This document shows positions 8,836 to 16,747 of a DNA stretch of 46,806 nucleotides, piece by piece. The stretch lies in the NCBI GenBank assembly GCA_905067555.1, contig CAJHIS010000004.1:1-46806 (forward strand), read 5' to 3'. The notes beneath the pieces were generated by a model, which saw only the letters and a program-made list of their open reading frames with translations, searched no databases and was not told the origin of the DNA. How positions within the stretch are numbered: the first letter of the stretch is position 1; each line of letters starts with the position of its first letter. The DNA comes from Candidatus Argoarchaeum ethanivorans (GTDB lineage Archaea; Halobacteriota; Methanosarcinia; Methanosarcinales; EX4572-44). Made by a program: the position numbers and the translations under genes.

Positions 8836-8939
8836 GATTGGATTTGAGAAACTAATTTTTCTCAACTCTAATTTTTTTATTTTATTCGAATATTGGCTAA
8901 ATAGCCTTAATATCAACGTAACGTAACGAGGTGATTTGT
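8836..8939 (+). repeat. Intergenic module between PEF-CTERM genes, copy 2
   Basis: This is a near-identical copy of 8141-8244, with the palindrome GGCTAAATAGCC at 8895-8906 and the same GAGGTGAT ribosome-binding site. The few differences include GATATT to AATATC after the palindrome. Confidence 0.75.
8844..8865 (+). terminator. Hairpin with T-tract after PEF-CTERM gene 2
   Basis: The same TTGAGAAA/TTTCTCAA stem as after gene 1 is followed by a T-rich run. Confidence 0.5.
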
Positions 8940-9752
8940 GTGAATAAAGAAAAAATGGCAAAACTATTTGTACTGGGTATAATAGCGCTAACAGTGATGA
9001 CTGGAACAACAGTGGCATACAGTATCGATGGGGATCTTGATGATTGGGGTGTTAATCCTACTAATAACAGCTGGTATGCCACTCTCCCAGCCATGAGTGA
9101 AGTTGAGAACTGGCCTGGTGCCGGTGGTGACCCAGGCATCGAAGCGTGCGATATCGAAGCGATGTACGTGGATGAAGATGTAGTGGATGAAGATGTAAGT
9201 GGTCCATACATCTATATAGCGATCATCACATCGATGCCACCAGATGGTATAGATTACCCATGCGGTAGTAGCTCTATTCACCTTATATCTGGAGATTTAG
9301 CCCTTGACTTCGACAATGACGGCACCTATGAATACGGTATTAAACTGACAAATGATGGCAGGACTATAAGCGGTAGTATAGGAGATGTCTTTGGCAATCC
9401 AACGTGGGAGAAGATTACCACAGACTGTGCCCAGTCTCAGTTAGCCTTCAGTAATATGGTTAGCGGAACCTATACCGGGCATGCTGAGATTGTTTATCAA
9501 ATATATAGCGATTGGTCATGGGACAATGGTGCAGCCAACTATGTTATCGAGATGAAAATCCCCAAGTCAGCGCTCGGAATATCCGCTCCTGGCGAAGTTG
9601 ACCTGTGTGCTACTATAAGCTGTACAAACGATGTGATAACGATCGAAGACTTCCAATACAGTGAGATCCCAGAGTTTGCAACGATTGCACTACCGGTTTT
9701 ATCTGTGCTCGGGCTGTTCATGTTCTTCAACCGAAGACGAAATCAGAAATAA
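8940..9752 (+). CDS. PEF-CTERM surface protein 3
   Basis: I chose GTG 8940 because it aligns with the ATG of gene 2 after the same GAGGTGAT box; an in-frame GTG at 8931 would sit inside that box. The protein (about 270 residues) has a signal peptide ending near GTTVAYS. The ectodomain begins IDGDLDDWG and contains LALDFDNDGTYEYGIK and VIEMKIPKSALG. That pattern resembles the cellulose-binding/DOMON-like (CBM9-type) fold found in sugar-binding surface proteins; this is a tentative fold call. The PEF-CTERM signal EIPEFATIALPVLSVLG plus basic tail ends the protein. Carbohydrate binding would fit the neighbouring glycan clusters. Confidence 0.85.
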   Translation: MNKEKMAKLFVLGIIALTVMTGTTVAYSIDGDLDDWGVNPTNNSWYATLPAMSEVENWPGAGGDPGIEACDIEAMYVDEDVVDEDVSGPYIYIAIITSMPPDGIDYPCGSSSIHLISGDLALDFDNDGTYEYGIKLTNDGRTISGSIGDVFGNPTWEKITTDCAQSQLAFSNMVSGTYTGHAEIVYQIYSDWSWDNGAANYVIEMKIPKSALGISAPGEVDLCATISCTNDVITIEDFQYSEIPEFATIALPVLSVLGLFMFFNRRRNQK

Positions 9753-9761
9753 GTAACAGAT

Positions 9762-9781
9762 TTTGTGATCTTTATCACAAA
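9762..9781 (+). terminator. Hairpin after PEF-CTERM gene 3
   Basis: TTTGTGAT pairs perfectly with ATCACAAA around CTTT, and a TTTTTT stretch follows about ten bases later. It closes the tandem PEF-CTERM set. Confidence 0.5.
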
Positions 9782-9886
9782 TCCTGTAAATTTTTTACAT
9801 GCAAAATGCTGCTCTTGCAATATGTGCAGCACAGCAACATAGATAAATGAACTCATTTTCACCAAGTTTCTGGTTTGGACAAAATT

Positions 9887-10681
9887 TCAGATAATCCACG
9901 GCAAGACTGCGACTCCAATGGTAATGAGCCCGAGGATGATGCAGAACTTTGAAAAATTCAAACGCTCTGAAAACCTTAAAAGAACATCTATCGCGGCGTA
10001 GCCAGCAAGAAATGAAACAGAGATCATCACAATAGCATTTTCTAAAGATACTACTGGTTGAGAAGAGGATGTAAGAAGACTTAATGCAACAGCCCCCAGT
10101 ACTGCAGGAACACTGATCAGGAATGAGACCTCCAGTGCAGCCCTTTGATTCAACTTCCTGAGCAGTAAGAAAGTTATGGTTGTCCCGGATCGGGAAACAC
10201 CAGGAAGGATTGATAAACCCTGTGCAAGCCCAAGGAATATCATATCGCGCATCTTCATATCTTCTATCTGCTTGTATTTATCGATCGTTGAGTCCGGAGC
10301 CCTCAGAAGAATTCCAGTAAGTATAAGCATCAGCCCTATAAGAAACATGATAATATCGCCCTGATTGAAGCTTTTTAGAAGAAAGAAAAGCGGGACCCCG
10401 GTTATCCCTGTCGCAAGCGTTGAAATGACGATTATCCTTAAGAGAGTTTGATCAGACTTCGAGTGCCGTCCAATGACATTAAGAAATTTGATTCTGAACT
10501 TCAGGATAACGGCGAGCATGGTTCCAAGGTGTAGAAAGATCGCAAGAGAAAGCGCATCTGCAGGGCTAAGTCTAAGAAACTCCACCATGAATAACATAGC
10601 CTGCCCTTCACTACTTATCGGAAGCCACTCCACGATGCCCTGTATCAAACCCAGCAGAACCGATTGAATTAGCTCCATCAT
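9887..10681 (-). CDS. uppP: UppP/BacA-type polyprenyl-diphosphate phosphatase
   Basis: The 264-residue integral membrane protein carries both family motifs: GIVEWLPISSEGQ near residues 15-27 (Glu18, Ser23/Ser24) and PGVSRSGTT at about 161-169. UppP removes a phosphate from undecaprenyl diphosphate in bacteria. Archaeal members presumably recycle the polyprenyl or dolichyl carrier used in glycan assembly. The usual His in the first motif (SSxGH) is Gln here. The gene stands alone on the minus strand between PEF-CTERM genes and the glycan cluster, so lipid-carrier recycling for that cluster is a reasonable inference. Confidence 0.9.
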   Translation of the reverse strand: MMELIQSVLLGLIQGIVEWLPISSEGQAMLFMVEFLRLSPADALSLAIFLHLGTMLAVILKFRIKFLNVIGRHSKSDQTLLRIIVISTLATGITGVPLFFLLKSFNQGDIIMFLIGLMLILTGILLRAPDSTIDKYKQIEDMKMRDMIFLGLAQGLSILPGVSRSGTTITFLLLRKLNQRAALEVSFLISVPAVLGAVALSLLTSSSQPVVSLENAIVMISVSFLAGYAAIDVLLRFSERLNFSKFCIILGLITIGVAVLPWII

Positions 10682-10886
10682 CTCACCTGAAAATATAGAA
10701 TCCTGACGTCGTATAACATGCCATCAACAGGATATTCTTTCATAAAGTTACCTTATTATAGAGGTACCAAAGGAGGATTTCAAGGCACATCATCGCGAAT
10801 ACTTTATTAATACCACCATTTTACTTATAAAGCCACTGCTGGATTAATGATCATGAGTAACACAAAAATTTATTAGCAAGAAGAGA
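10682..10886. other. Intergenic promoter region
   Basis: This segment between uppP and the small pseudogene is A+T-rich and contains a TATA-like ACTTATAAAG near 10830. No gene is seen. Confidence 0.35.
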
Positions 10887-11116
10887 ATGTATATAGGTGT
10901 GCTTAAGAAGTTCAGATACCAGAGTATCTTCCAGACATTCAGAAAAGGACTCAGGAACGGTAACTGGCGCAAACTTGATTGATTGGAGAGAGCATTATAG
11001 CAACACTATGGTATGCACTGGTTCAGAGCGTTATAGTAAATGAGCTGGTTATGAGTAAACTATTCCTGCTTATGGATAAACTGACAGAGACTGTAGGAGA
11101 AACGAGTTCAAGATGA
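10887..11116 (+). pseudogene. Broken small basic protein gene
   Basis: ATG 10887 opens MYIGVLKKFRYQSIFQTF and continues to GNWRKLD, then meets TGA at 10980-10982. Reading on gives LERAL, and after a frameshift ATLWYALVQSVIV and LVMSKLFLLMDKLTETVGE, ending at TGA 11114-11116. The joined pieces would make a protein of about 76 residues with a basic N-terminus and a helical C-terminus. I recall similar short proteins in related archaea but cannot name a function. One in-frame stop and one frameshift show it is not functional as annotated. Confidence 0.5.
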
Positions 11117-11196
11117 GGGAAACATGGATGAATACGCTTATAATTCAAACAACCCAATATTTTGCTGCATTACACACTTGAGAACCGAGGTATTTT

Positions 11197-11967
11197 ATGC
11201 TGGACTTCACACTTGATAAATATATAGAACTCTGTAAAACAATCATAGATTCTGGTTATACATCAGTGAGTGTTCGCACGTATTTGGAGGATCGACAAAA
11301 CAGATGTGTTGTTATCCGCCACGATGTGGACAGGAAACCTGAACATGCAATGAAAATGGCAGAGATAGAAAAGGAATTTGGGATAAACTCCACTTATTAC
11401 TTCAGAACCACAGCCAGTGTATTCAAGTCAGATATTATCATGGCGATAAATAACCTTGGACAGGAAATTGGCTATCATTATGAAGTGCTGGACAAAACGA
11501 AAGGTGATTTTGAAGAAGCAATAAAATTATTTGAAAATGAGCTGAAAGAATTCAGGAAAATGTGTGATGTTAAAACGATATGTATGCATGGAAATCCATT
11601 AAGCAAATGGGTGAATAAGGATTTGTGGAATGAATACGATTTTAGAGATTTTGGTATTATCGGTGAACCTTATTTGTCAATTGACTATGAAAAGGTCTTA
11701 TATCTCACAGATACCGGGCGGGGATGGAACAACACAAGGTATAGTGTGAAAGATACTGTGGATGCAGATTCTGTTTATCGTGTGAAATATACAGATGATG
11801 TTATCGATTTATTAAAAAATGAGACTCTGGGACAGATATGCATCTCCGCGCATCCAGAGCGATGGAGTGATAATTTTGGTAGTTGGTTGTGGGATATGGT
11901 ATGGCAGAATGTGAAAAATGTCGGTAAAGCAGGAATCGTAAAGTATAGAAAGAGTTTTCATGATTGA
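11197..11967 (+). CDS. Polysaccharide-deacetylase-like (NodB-type) protein
   Basis: The 256-residue protein contains VVIRHDVDRKPEHAMKMAEI, whose HDVD resembles the metal-binding D-D motif of NodB-type deacetylases. STYYFRTT and GQEIGYHYE (the H-x-x-E region) follow, then ICMHGNPLS and ICISAHPERW. No signal peptide is present, so it would act on a cytoplasmic or lipid-linked sugar. It opens the first glycan cluster; GAGGT about seven bases before the ATG is the ribosome-binding site. Its last codons overlap a remnant FemAB start at 11960. The substrate cannot be told from sequence. Confidence 0.75.
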   Translation: MLDFTLDKYIELCKTIIDSGYTSVSVRTYLEDRQNRCVVIRHDVDRKPEHAMKMAEIEKEFGINSTYYFRTTASVFKSDIIMAINNLGQEIGYHYEVLDKTKGDFEEAIKLFENELKEFRKMCDVKTICMHGNPLSKWVNKDLWNEYDFRDFGIIGEPYLSIDYEKVLYLTDTGRGWNNTRYSVKDTVDADSVYRVKYTDDVIDLLKNETLGQICISAHPERWSDNFGSWLWDMVWQNVKNVGKAGIVKYRKSFHD

Positions 11968-12049
11968 AATAACCGATTCCCCTGATATAAAACAGTGGGG
12001 TGAATTTATATATAACCACCCACATGGTAATATATTCCAGACAATATAG
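11960..12049 (+). pseudogene. N-terminal fragment of a FemAB-like gene
   Basis: The fragment reads MIEITDSPDIKQW and ends IFQTI followed by TAG. It matches the first 29 residues of the intact FemAB-like protein starting at 12643, with diverged but clearly related DNA. The rest of the gene is missing and is followed by the DUF4258/DUF2283 pair. It may be the start of a former tandem paralogue truncated by that insertion. Confidence 0.8.
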
Positions 12050-12129
12050 ATGACACATAAAAGAACTAATGAGTCTTCAGTCACCTGTTGTCACAAAAAT
12101 GATGAAACTGTCACGGATTCTGTGAATGA

Positions 12130-12387
12130 ATGATTGAAAATGAGAAGGAAATAATTTTTCACCCATATGCTTTGTACAAGATGAATAAAAGGAACATAAG
12201 CAAGCAGGAAGTAATAAAGACGCTGAAAGAACCTCATTCAGGCATGGATGGTCAGTATGGAAGAAGAATATCGCAGAGAGTATATGGTCATCATGTGCTC
12301 AGGGTTATATTTGAAGAGTATGAAGACCATATATTGGTAATAACTGCATATCCAGCAAAAGCAGAACGGTATCTGGGAAGGATGTAA
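12130..12387 (+). CDS. DUF4258 protein, probable RelE-like toxin
   Basis: The 85-residue protein reads IIFHPYALYKMNKRNISKQEV near the start and ILVITAYPAKAERYLGRM at the end. This is the DUF4258 pattern (FHPHA-x-x-R-M-x-x-R-x-I-S, then a V-I-T-A-Y strand). DUF4258 proteins are often paired with DUF2283 proteins and are thought to be toxin-antitoxin modules with a RelE-like fold. The partner gene starts two bases after this stop, so they are an operon. mRNA interferase activity is inferred only. Confidence 0.75.
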   Translation: MIENEKEIIFHPYALYKMNKRNISKQEVIKTLKEPHSGMDGQYGRRISQRVYGHHVLRVIFEEYEDHILVITAYPAKAERYLGRM

Positions 12388-12389
12388 GT

Positions 12390-12605
12390 ATGGAAATAAA
12401 GTATTTAGAGGATATAGATATCCTGAATATAGAATTAGAGCGTGGAGAGTTTGAATACAGCAAGGAGGTTGCCGAAGGTGTAATTGTTGACATAGGCAAG
12501 GAAGGAGAGATACTTGGTATCGAGATAATAGATGCGAAGAGAAGATTAAAAGAAGATCCTGAAAACAAAATAGCGAAAAAATATGCGACGGGCATTCGCG
12601 TATGA
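12390..12605 (+). CDS. DUF2283 protein, probable antitoxin partner
   Basis: The 71-residue protein reads MEIKYLEDIDILNIELERG, then GVIVDIGKEGEILGIEIIDA. This is the DUF2283 signature (Y-D-x-x-x-D-x-L-x-I, then V-D-x-x-x-x-G-x-x-x-G-I-E-I-x-x-A). It lies two bases after the DUF4258 gene. In many prokaryotes the two families co-occur as a putative toxin-antitoxin pair with DUF2283 as the antitoxin. Which member is toxic has not been shown here. Confidence 0.75.
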   Translation: MEIKYLEDIDILNIELERGEFEYSKEVAEGVIVDIGKEGEILGIEIIDAKRRLKEDPENKIAKKYATGIRV

Positions 12606-12642
12606 AATCTAAAAAACTTGAGCTACATGATGAGATTTTTCT

Positions 12643-13665
12643 ATGATTGAAATAACTGATTCTCCCAACATCAAACAATGGAGTGAGTTTGTATATAACC
12701 ATCCACAGGGAACTATATTCCAGACACCAGAGATGGCTGAGGTTTATAAACGAACAAAGAACTATGAGCCAATATCGCTGGCAGCTATTGATAGTAATAC
12801 TGGAGAGATACTTGCGGTTCTCCAGGCGGTAGTGATAAAAGAGATGGATGGTATACTGGGGTCGTTCTCTGCTAGGTCAGTAATTCAAGGCGGACCAATA
12901 TTTATTGAAGATGAAAATGGTATCAAAGTGCTTAAACTCTTGATGGAACATTATAATAAAGTAGCACAGAAAAAGGCACTTTATACGCAGATTCGGGATA
13001 TGTGGGATACATCGAGTATTACTGGTTTTTTTAATGGAACTGGTTATGAATACGAAGAGCGACTTAATTTTTTGATTGATTTGAACAGACCTGAGGAGGA
13101 AATATGGCGGGATATACACAAATCAAGAAGAAAGGGCATTAATAGATCAACCAATAAAGGAGTAGTTATAGAAGAACTCTGTGATAAGGAGCTCATCCCA
13201 ATTTTTTATGATATAGTGGACGAAACATATAAAAATGTGAAGGTACCAGTAGCAGATATCAGTCTAATGGAATCGGCTTTTGAATTATTATCGCCAAAGA
13301 TGGCTACATTTTATTTAGCAAGATGTGACGGCAAATATGTGGGGGCAAGAGCCGTCCTTAAATATAAAGAACTGATCTACGATTGGTACGCTGGTGCATC
13401 ATCAGATCACTTATCGCTATATGTGAATGAGGCTTTAGTCTGGCACATTCTGAAAGAGGGCGCAAATGGATTTGCTACATTTGATTTTGGTGGGGCAGGT
13501 AAACCAAACGAAGAATATGGTGTAAGGGAGTTTAAAAGGAGATTCGGTGGCAAAACAGTAAATTTTGGGCGATACAAAAAGGTGCATTCGCCTGCTAAGA
13601 TGAAGATTGCAGAGAAAGGGTTTGAAATGCATAAGAAGTTGCAGAAGATGCGTTCAAACCATTAA
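12643..13665 (+). CDS. FemAB/GNAT-type acyltransferase-like protein
   Basis: The 340-residue protein has IFQTPEMAEVYKRTKNYEP near the start, then SARSVIQGGPIF, EIWRDIHKSRRKGINRSTNKG, and a second half with FYLARCDGKYVGARAVLKY and DWYAGASSDH followed by FDFGGAG. This is the double-GNAT layout of FemAB/BacA-like (peptidoglycan bridge) family proteins. In archaeal glycan clusters such proteins are thought to transfer acyl or aminoacyl groups to surface glycans. The gene is preceded by a 5' fragment of a paralogue (11960-12049) and the toxin-antitoxin pair. The donor and acceptor are unknown. Confidence 0.75.
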   Translation: MIEITDSPNIKQWSEFVYNHPQGTIFQTPEMAEVYKRTKNYEPISLAAIDSNTGEILAVLQAVVIKEMDGILGSFSARSVIQGGPIFIEDENGIKVLKLLMEHYNKVAQKKALYTQIRDMWDTSSITGFFNGTGYEYEERLNFLIDLNRPEEEIWRDIHKSRRKGINRSTNKGVVIEELCDKELIPIFYDIVDETYKNVKVPVADISLMESAFELLSPKMATFYLARCDGKYVGARAVLKYKELIYDWYAGASSDHLSLYVNEALVWHILKEGANGFATFDFGGAGKPNEEYGVREFKRRFGGKTVNFGRYKKVHSPAKMKIAEKGFEMHKKLQKMRSNH

Positions 13666-13680
13666 AAAAAATCTTATATC

Positions 13681-14472
13681 ATGATTTTGAGAGATACCAT
13701 GAAAGAAAAAAAATATTTTCCCGATTTTGCAAATTCAACACCAATGGGGCACTATATTACTAATAGAGAAGAGGAAATTATTAATTTATACTTGGGAAAT
13801 AACCATGATAATAAAATTTACTTAGACGTTGGGGGTGGTAGTGGTAGATTTTCAGTTCCTTTTTTTAAAAATGGAGCCGATATCATTTGTTTAGATTATA
13901 ATTTAACTCCTCTTCAAATTCTTCAAGAGAAAGAGAGTTCAATACCTTTGACAAGAGGTGATGGTCAAAAACTTCCTTTCAGAGAATCCGTTTTTGATGC
14001 CATATTGATTATCGAAGCAATAGAGTACATGACTGATAAAAATCTTTTTATTAAAGAGTGCCATAGGGTACTAAAAGATGAGGGATTGTTATTGATTACG
14101 ATTTTAAATAGAAATAGCTACAAAATTCTCCATCCAAATCGTCGAAAGCGTCCTTCATTTTATTTCACTACATGTCGAAGTTTTGAAATAAAATTGGAGA
14201 GGTTAGGTTTTGTTATAGAAAAATCTATTGGATTCAACTGGATACCTGCAAAAAGAGCATCCAATAGCAAGTTGATACCTTACGCAGATGCATCCGGCGA
14301 TATATGGGAAGTCGGGGACGCAAAAAGAGCATCCAATAGCAAGTTGATACCTTACTTTGCAGCTTTAGAAAGACTCTTTAGATTAGAATATTTACCTTAC
14401 ATAAGCCCCTGGGTTTTCATTATAGCTAAAAAATATAAACGTAGTGACGCTTTAAGTATTCTACAAAAGTAA
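13681..14472 (+). CDS. Class I SAM-dependent methyltransferase with a 24-residue insertion
   Basis: Motif I is YLDVGGGSGRF (residues 48-58), followed by ICLDYN and RGDGQKLPFRESVFDAILIIEAIEY, typical of the Methyltransf_11 family. A second in-frame ATG at 13699 (MKEKKYF) is an alternative start. Near residues 190-225 the sequence AKRASNSKLIPY occurs twice, with ADASGDIWEVGD between. Removing 24 residues restores a continuous sequence from GFNWIP to FAALERLFRLEYL, so this is an insertion (see the repeat entry). The insertion is in frame, so the enzyme could still be made. It probably methylates a sugar or lipid-linked glycan, judged by context. Confidence 0.8.
   Translation: MILRDTMKEKKYFPDFANSTPMGHYITNREEEIINLYLGNNHDNKIYLDVGGGSGRFSVPFFKNGADIICLDYNLTPLQILQEKESSIPLTRGDGQKLPFRESVFDAILIIEAIEYMTDKNLFIKECHRVLKDEGLLLITILNRNSYKILHPNRRKRPSFYFTTCRSFEIKLERLGFVIEKSIGFNWIPAKRASNSKLIPYADASGDIWEVGDAKRASNSKLIPYFAALERLFRLEYLPYISPWVFIIAKKYKRSDALSILQK
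14248..14355 (+). repeat. Exact 36-bp direct repeat flanking a 36-bp insert
   Basis: Bases 14248-14283 and 14320-14355 are identical over exactly 36 positions, and the bases on both sides differ. Between them, 14284-14319 is also 36 bases long, about 58% G+C against 39% in the repeat, and resembles neither flank. The 72-base addition keeps the methyltransferase frame. This is a target-site-duplication geometry, not a simple tandem duplication. Confidence 0.95.
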
Positions 14473-14495
14473 TTTAAAAAAGAGAGTATAGAAAA

Positions 14496-15671
14496 ATGAA
14501 ACCAATGCCAAATTTAATACCAAGATTTAATCTGGATTACACTTTTAAAGATTTTTGCTATGGGGTTAAATCGGCTTTTGCAAGTGGCGAATTTGATTTG
14601 AGCCCATTAAAATCTATATTTGGTGAAAAAACATTTTTGTTCACGAGCTATGGTAGAAACTCGTTGTATGTGATATTGAAAGCACTAAATCTACCAAAAG
14701 GTTCAAAAGTGGGGGTACCTTTGTATTCATGTACGGTTGTGTTCGATGCAATTGTTAAAGCTGGACATATCCCCTGTTTTGTTGAGATAGATGATAATTA
14801 CACGGTTGACCCCCACGATTTAAAGGAGAAAATTGAAGATTTAGAAGTGGTTGTTGTGATACACACGTTTGGACGACCCACAGACATGGATAAAATCAAG
14901 AAAATAGCAGGGGATAAACCTGTTATTGAAGATTGTGCTCATTCACTGTTAAGCGAATACAAAGGCATGAAAACAGGCACGTTAGGCGATGCTTCATTCT
15001 TTAGTTTGGCGAAATATATATCCGTTGGTGGTGGGGGGATGGTCATCGTGAACAACGATGGTCTGGCAGATAGACTCCAAAAAGAGATGGATTATTTGAA
15101 AAAGCCATCCGTCTTAAACAACATCAAACATTCATTTATCGTTTACATGCGGTCTCTTTTTTATCATAGGCCGTGGTTTGGTCTTTTTGCGCTTCCTATA
15201 GGGTTATCGATCGAGGATAAAGTAGATCTGATGACCAAAAGAAGCTTTGAAGTGGCGAGTATCAATAAGAATGATTTGAGTCTGATGCTAAAGAAAATAG
15301 TAGTTTTCAAAAGGAAAGTAGAAATACAAAGGAAAAACTCGTTTTTTTTAATCAATGAATTAAAAGACACTTCTCTGAGATTGCCATATGAAAGCAAAGA
15401 TACTTATTGTAATTACTATTTATTTCCAATTCGATTTGATAGCATGGAGGAAAGAGATTCAGTGAGTGATTATTTGAGGAACAGAGGTGTAGATACTTCT
15501 AAATTGTATAGCGGAACACCTTTAAAGAGTGAACAACATTATGGATATAAAAGGGATTGTCCAAATACTGAGAACATTGCAGATACCATACTGGTTGTAC
15601 CTAACCACTATACACTTGGGGAACGTGAGATAGTAAAAATAGCAGAACATGTGAAGGGAGTAGTTAAATGA
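14496..15671 (+). CDS. DegT/DnrJ/EryC1/StrS-type aminotransferase
   Basis: The 391-residue PLP enzyme has FTSYGRNSLYVILKAL, then VPLYSCTVVFDAIVKAGHIPCFVEID, PVIEDCAHSLLSEY and SFFSLAKYISVGGGGMV, where the Lys is the probable PLP-binding residue. The family makes amino sugars on nucleotide or lipid carriers. It ends in ATGA overlapping the start of the DUF354 gene. The substrate keto-sugar is unknown. It is more divergent from the WbpE type than the enzyme at 31.5 kb. Confidence 0.85.
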   Translation: MKPMPNLIPRFNLDYTFKDFCYGVKSAFASGEFDLSPLKSIFGEKTFLFTSYGRNSLYVILKALNLPKGSKVGVPLYSCTVVFDAIVKAGHIPCFVEIDDNYTVDPHDLKEKIEDLEVVVVIHTFGRPTDMDKIKKIAGDKPVIEDCAHSLLSEYKGMKTGTLGDASFFSLAKYISVGGGGMVIVNNDGLADRLQKEMDYLKKPSVLNNIKHSFIVYMRSLFYHRPWFGLFALPIGLSIEDKVDLMTKRSFEVASINKNDLSLMLKKIVVFKRKVEIQRKNSFFLINELKDTSLRLPYESKDTYCNYYLFPIRFDSMEERDSVSDYLRNRGVDTSKLYSGTPLKSEQHYGYKRDCPNTENIADTILVVPNHYTLGEREIVKIAEHVKGVVK

Positions 15672-16705
15672 GGATTTTGGTGGATGTAGGACATCCAACG
15701 GATGTGAACTTATTTAGGAATGTTATAGGGGAATTGACAAAGCGTGGCCACGTTATCAAAATAGCTGCAAGAGACAAAGAGAATGTCACAGAGGTTTTAG
15801 ATGGATACAATTTCGAGTATGACATGGGCAAGCACTACAAACACCTCCTCGCCAAAGCTTATGGTGAAATCATAAATGATATCTGGATATACAGAATCTC
15901 AAGAGAGTTTAAACCAGATATTTTTATAAGTTCTGGGTCTCCTTATTCAGCACAGGTTAGTAAAATATTTAGAAAACCACACATCGCTTTTACAAATACC
16001 GAACGAGCAAATTTAGCTATTCGGCTCATGCTGCCTTTTACTGATGTTGTCTGCACCCCATCCTGTTTTACAAGAGATCTGGGGCCAAAGCAAGTGAGAT
16101 TTAATGGGTACTATGAACTTGCTTATTTGCACCCAAACCATTTCACTCCAAATGTATCCACATTAGAAAGATTAAATATAGGTATGGATGATAAATATGT
16201 ACTGCTAAGATTTTCTTCATTGGAATCACATCATGACATCGGTGTAAAAGGATTTGACTTTGATTCAAGTGAGGATATGTTAGAATTCATAAAGAAAATT
16301 GAGGATTACGGACGTGTTTTCTTGACTTCAGAGATACCTTTAACTGAAGAACTCGAAAAATATCGGATAAACGTTCCTATAAAAGATTTTCACACTTTTG
16401 TTTCATATGCAACGATGTATATCGGAGAAGGAGCTAAAACCGCTTCAGAAGCGGCTATACTGGGCGTACCATCTATCTATGTATCAACATCGAGGCGTGG
16501 TTATCTCGATGAATTAGAAGAGACATATGATTTGGCCTATACGGTCACAAATCGAGAAGAAGCTCTCGAAAAAGCAATAGATCTCCTGAAAGATGAAAAT
16601 CTCAAGAGTAAATGGCAAGACAAGAAGGAAAAAATGTTAAATGAAAAGATAGACGCTGCAAAGTTTATGGTGGAGTTCATAGAAGAATATGCAAAAACAC
16701 CCTAA
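15668..16705 (+). CDS. DUF354 glycosyltransferase-like protein
   Basis: The 345-residue protein begins MRILVDVGHPTDVNLFRNVI and has SSGSPYSAQVSKIF, LRFSSLESHHD and YIGEGAKTASEAAILGVPSIY. These blocks match DUF354 (PF04007), which has the GT-B fold of glycosyltransferases and is common in archaeal and bacterial glycan clusters. The start overlaps the previous gene by four bases (ATGA). The G-E-G-A-K-T-A-S-E-A segment sits where GT-B enzymes bind the nucleotide sugar. Donor and acceptor are unknown. Confidence 0.85.
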   Translation: MRILVDVGHPTDVNLFRNVIGELTKRGHVIKIAARDKENVTEVLDGYNFEYDMGKHYKHLLAKAYGEIINDIWIYRISREFKPDIFISSGSPYSAQVSKIFRKPHIAFTNTERANLAIRLMLPFTDVVCTPSCFTRDLGPKQVRFNGYYELAYLHPNHFTPNVSTLERLNIGMDDKYVLLRFSSLESHHDIGVKGFDFDSSEDMLEFIKKIEDYGRVFLTSEIPLTEELEKYRINVPIKDFHTFVSYATMYIGEGAKTASEAAILGVPSIYVSTSRRGYLDELEETYDLAYTVTNREEALEKAIDLLKDENLKSKWQDKKEKMLNEKIDAAKFMVEFIEEYAKTP

Positions 16706-16747
16706 TTACTTAGCACATAATCTTCGAGCTTCGTGTAGGTATTAATT

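Noticed and set aside
14248-14355. A minimal CRISPR array (two repeats, one spacer)
   Set aside because: The element lies inside a coding frame, the repeat clearly is native methyltransferase sequence, there is no leader and no cas gene. I report it as a possible off-target integration product instead.
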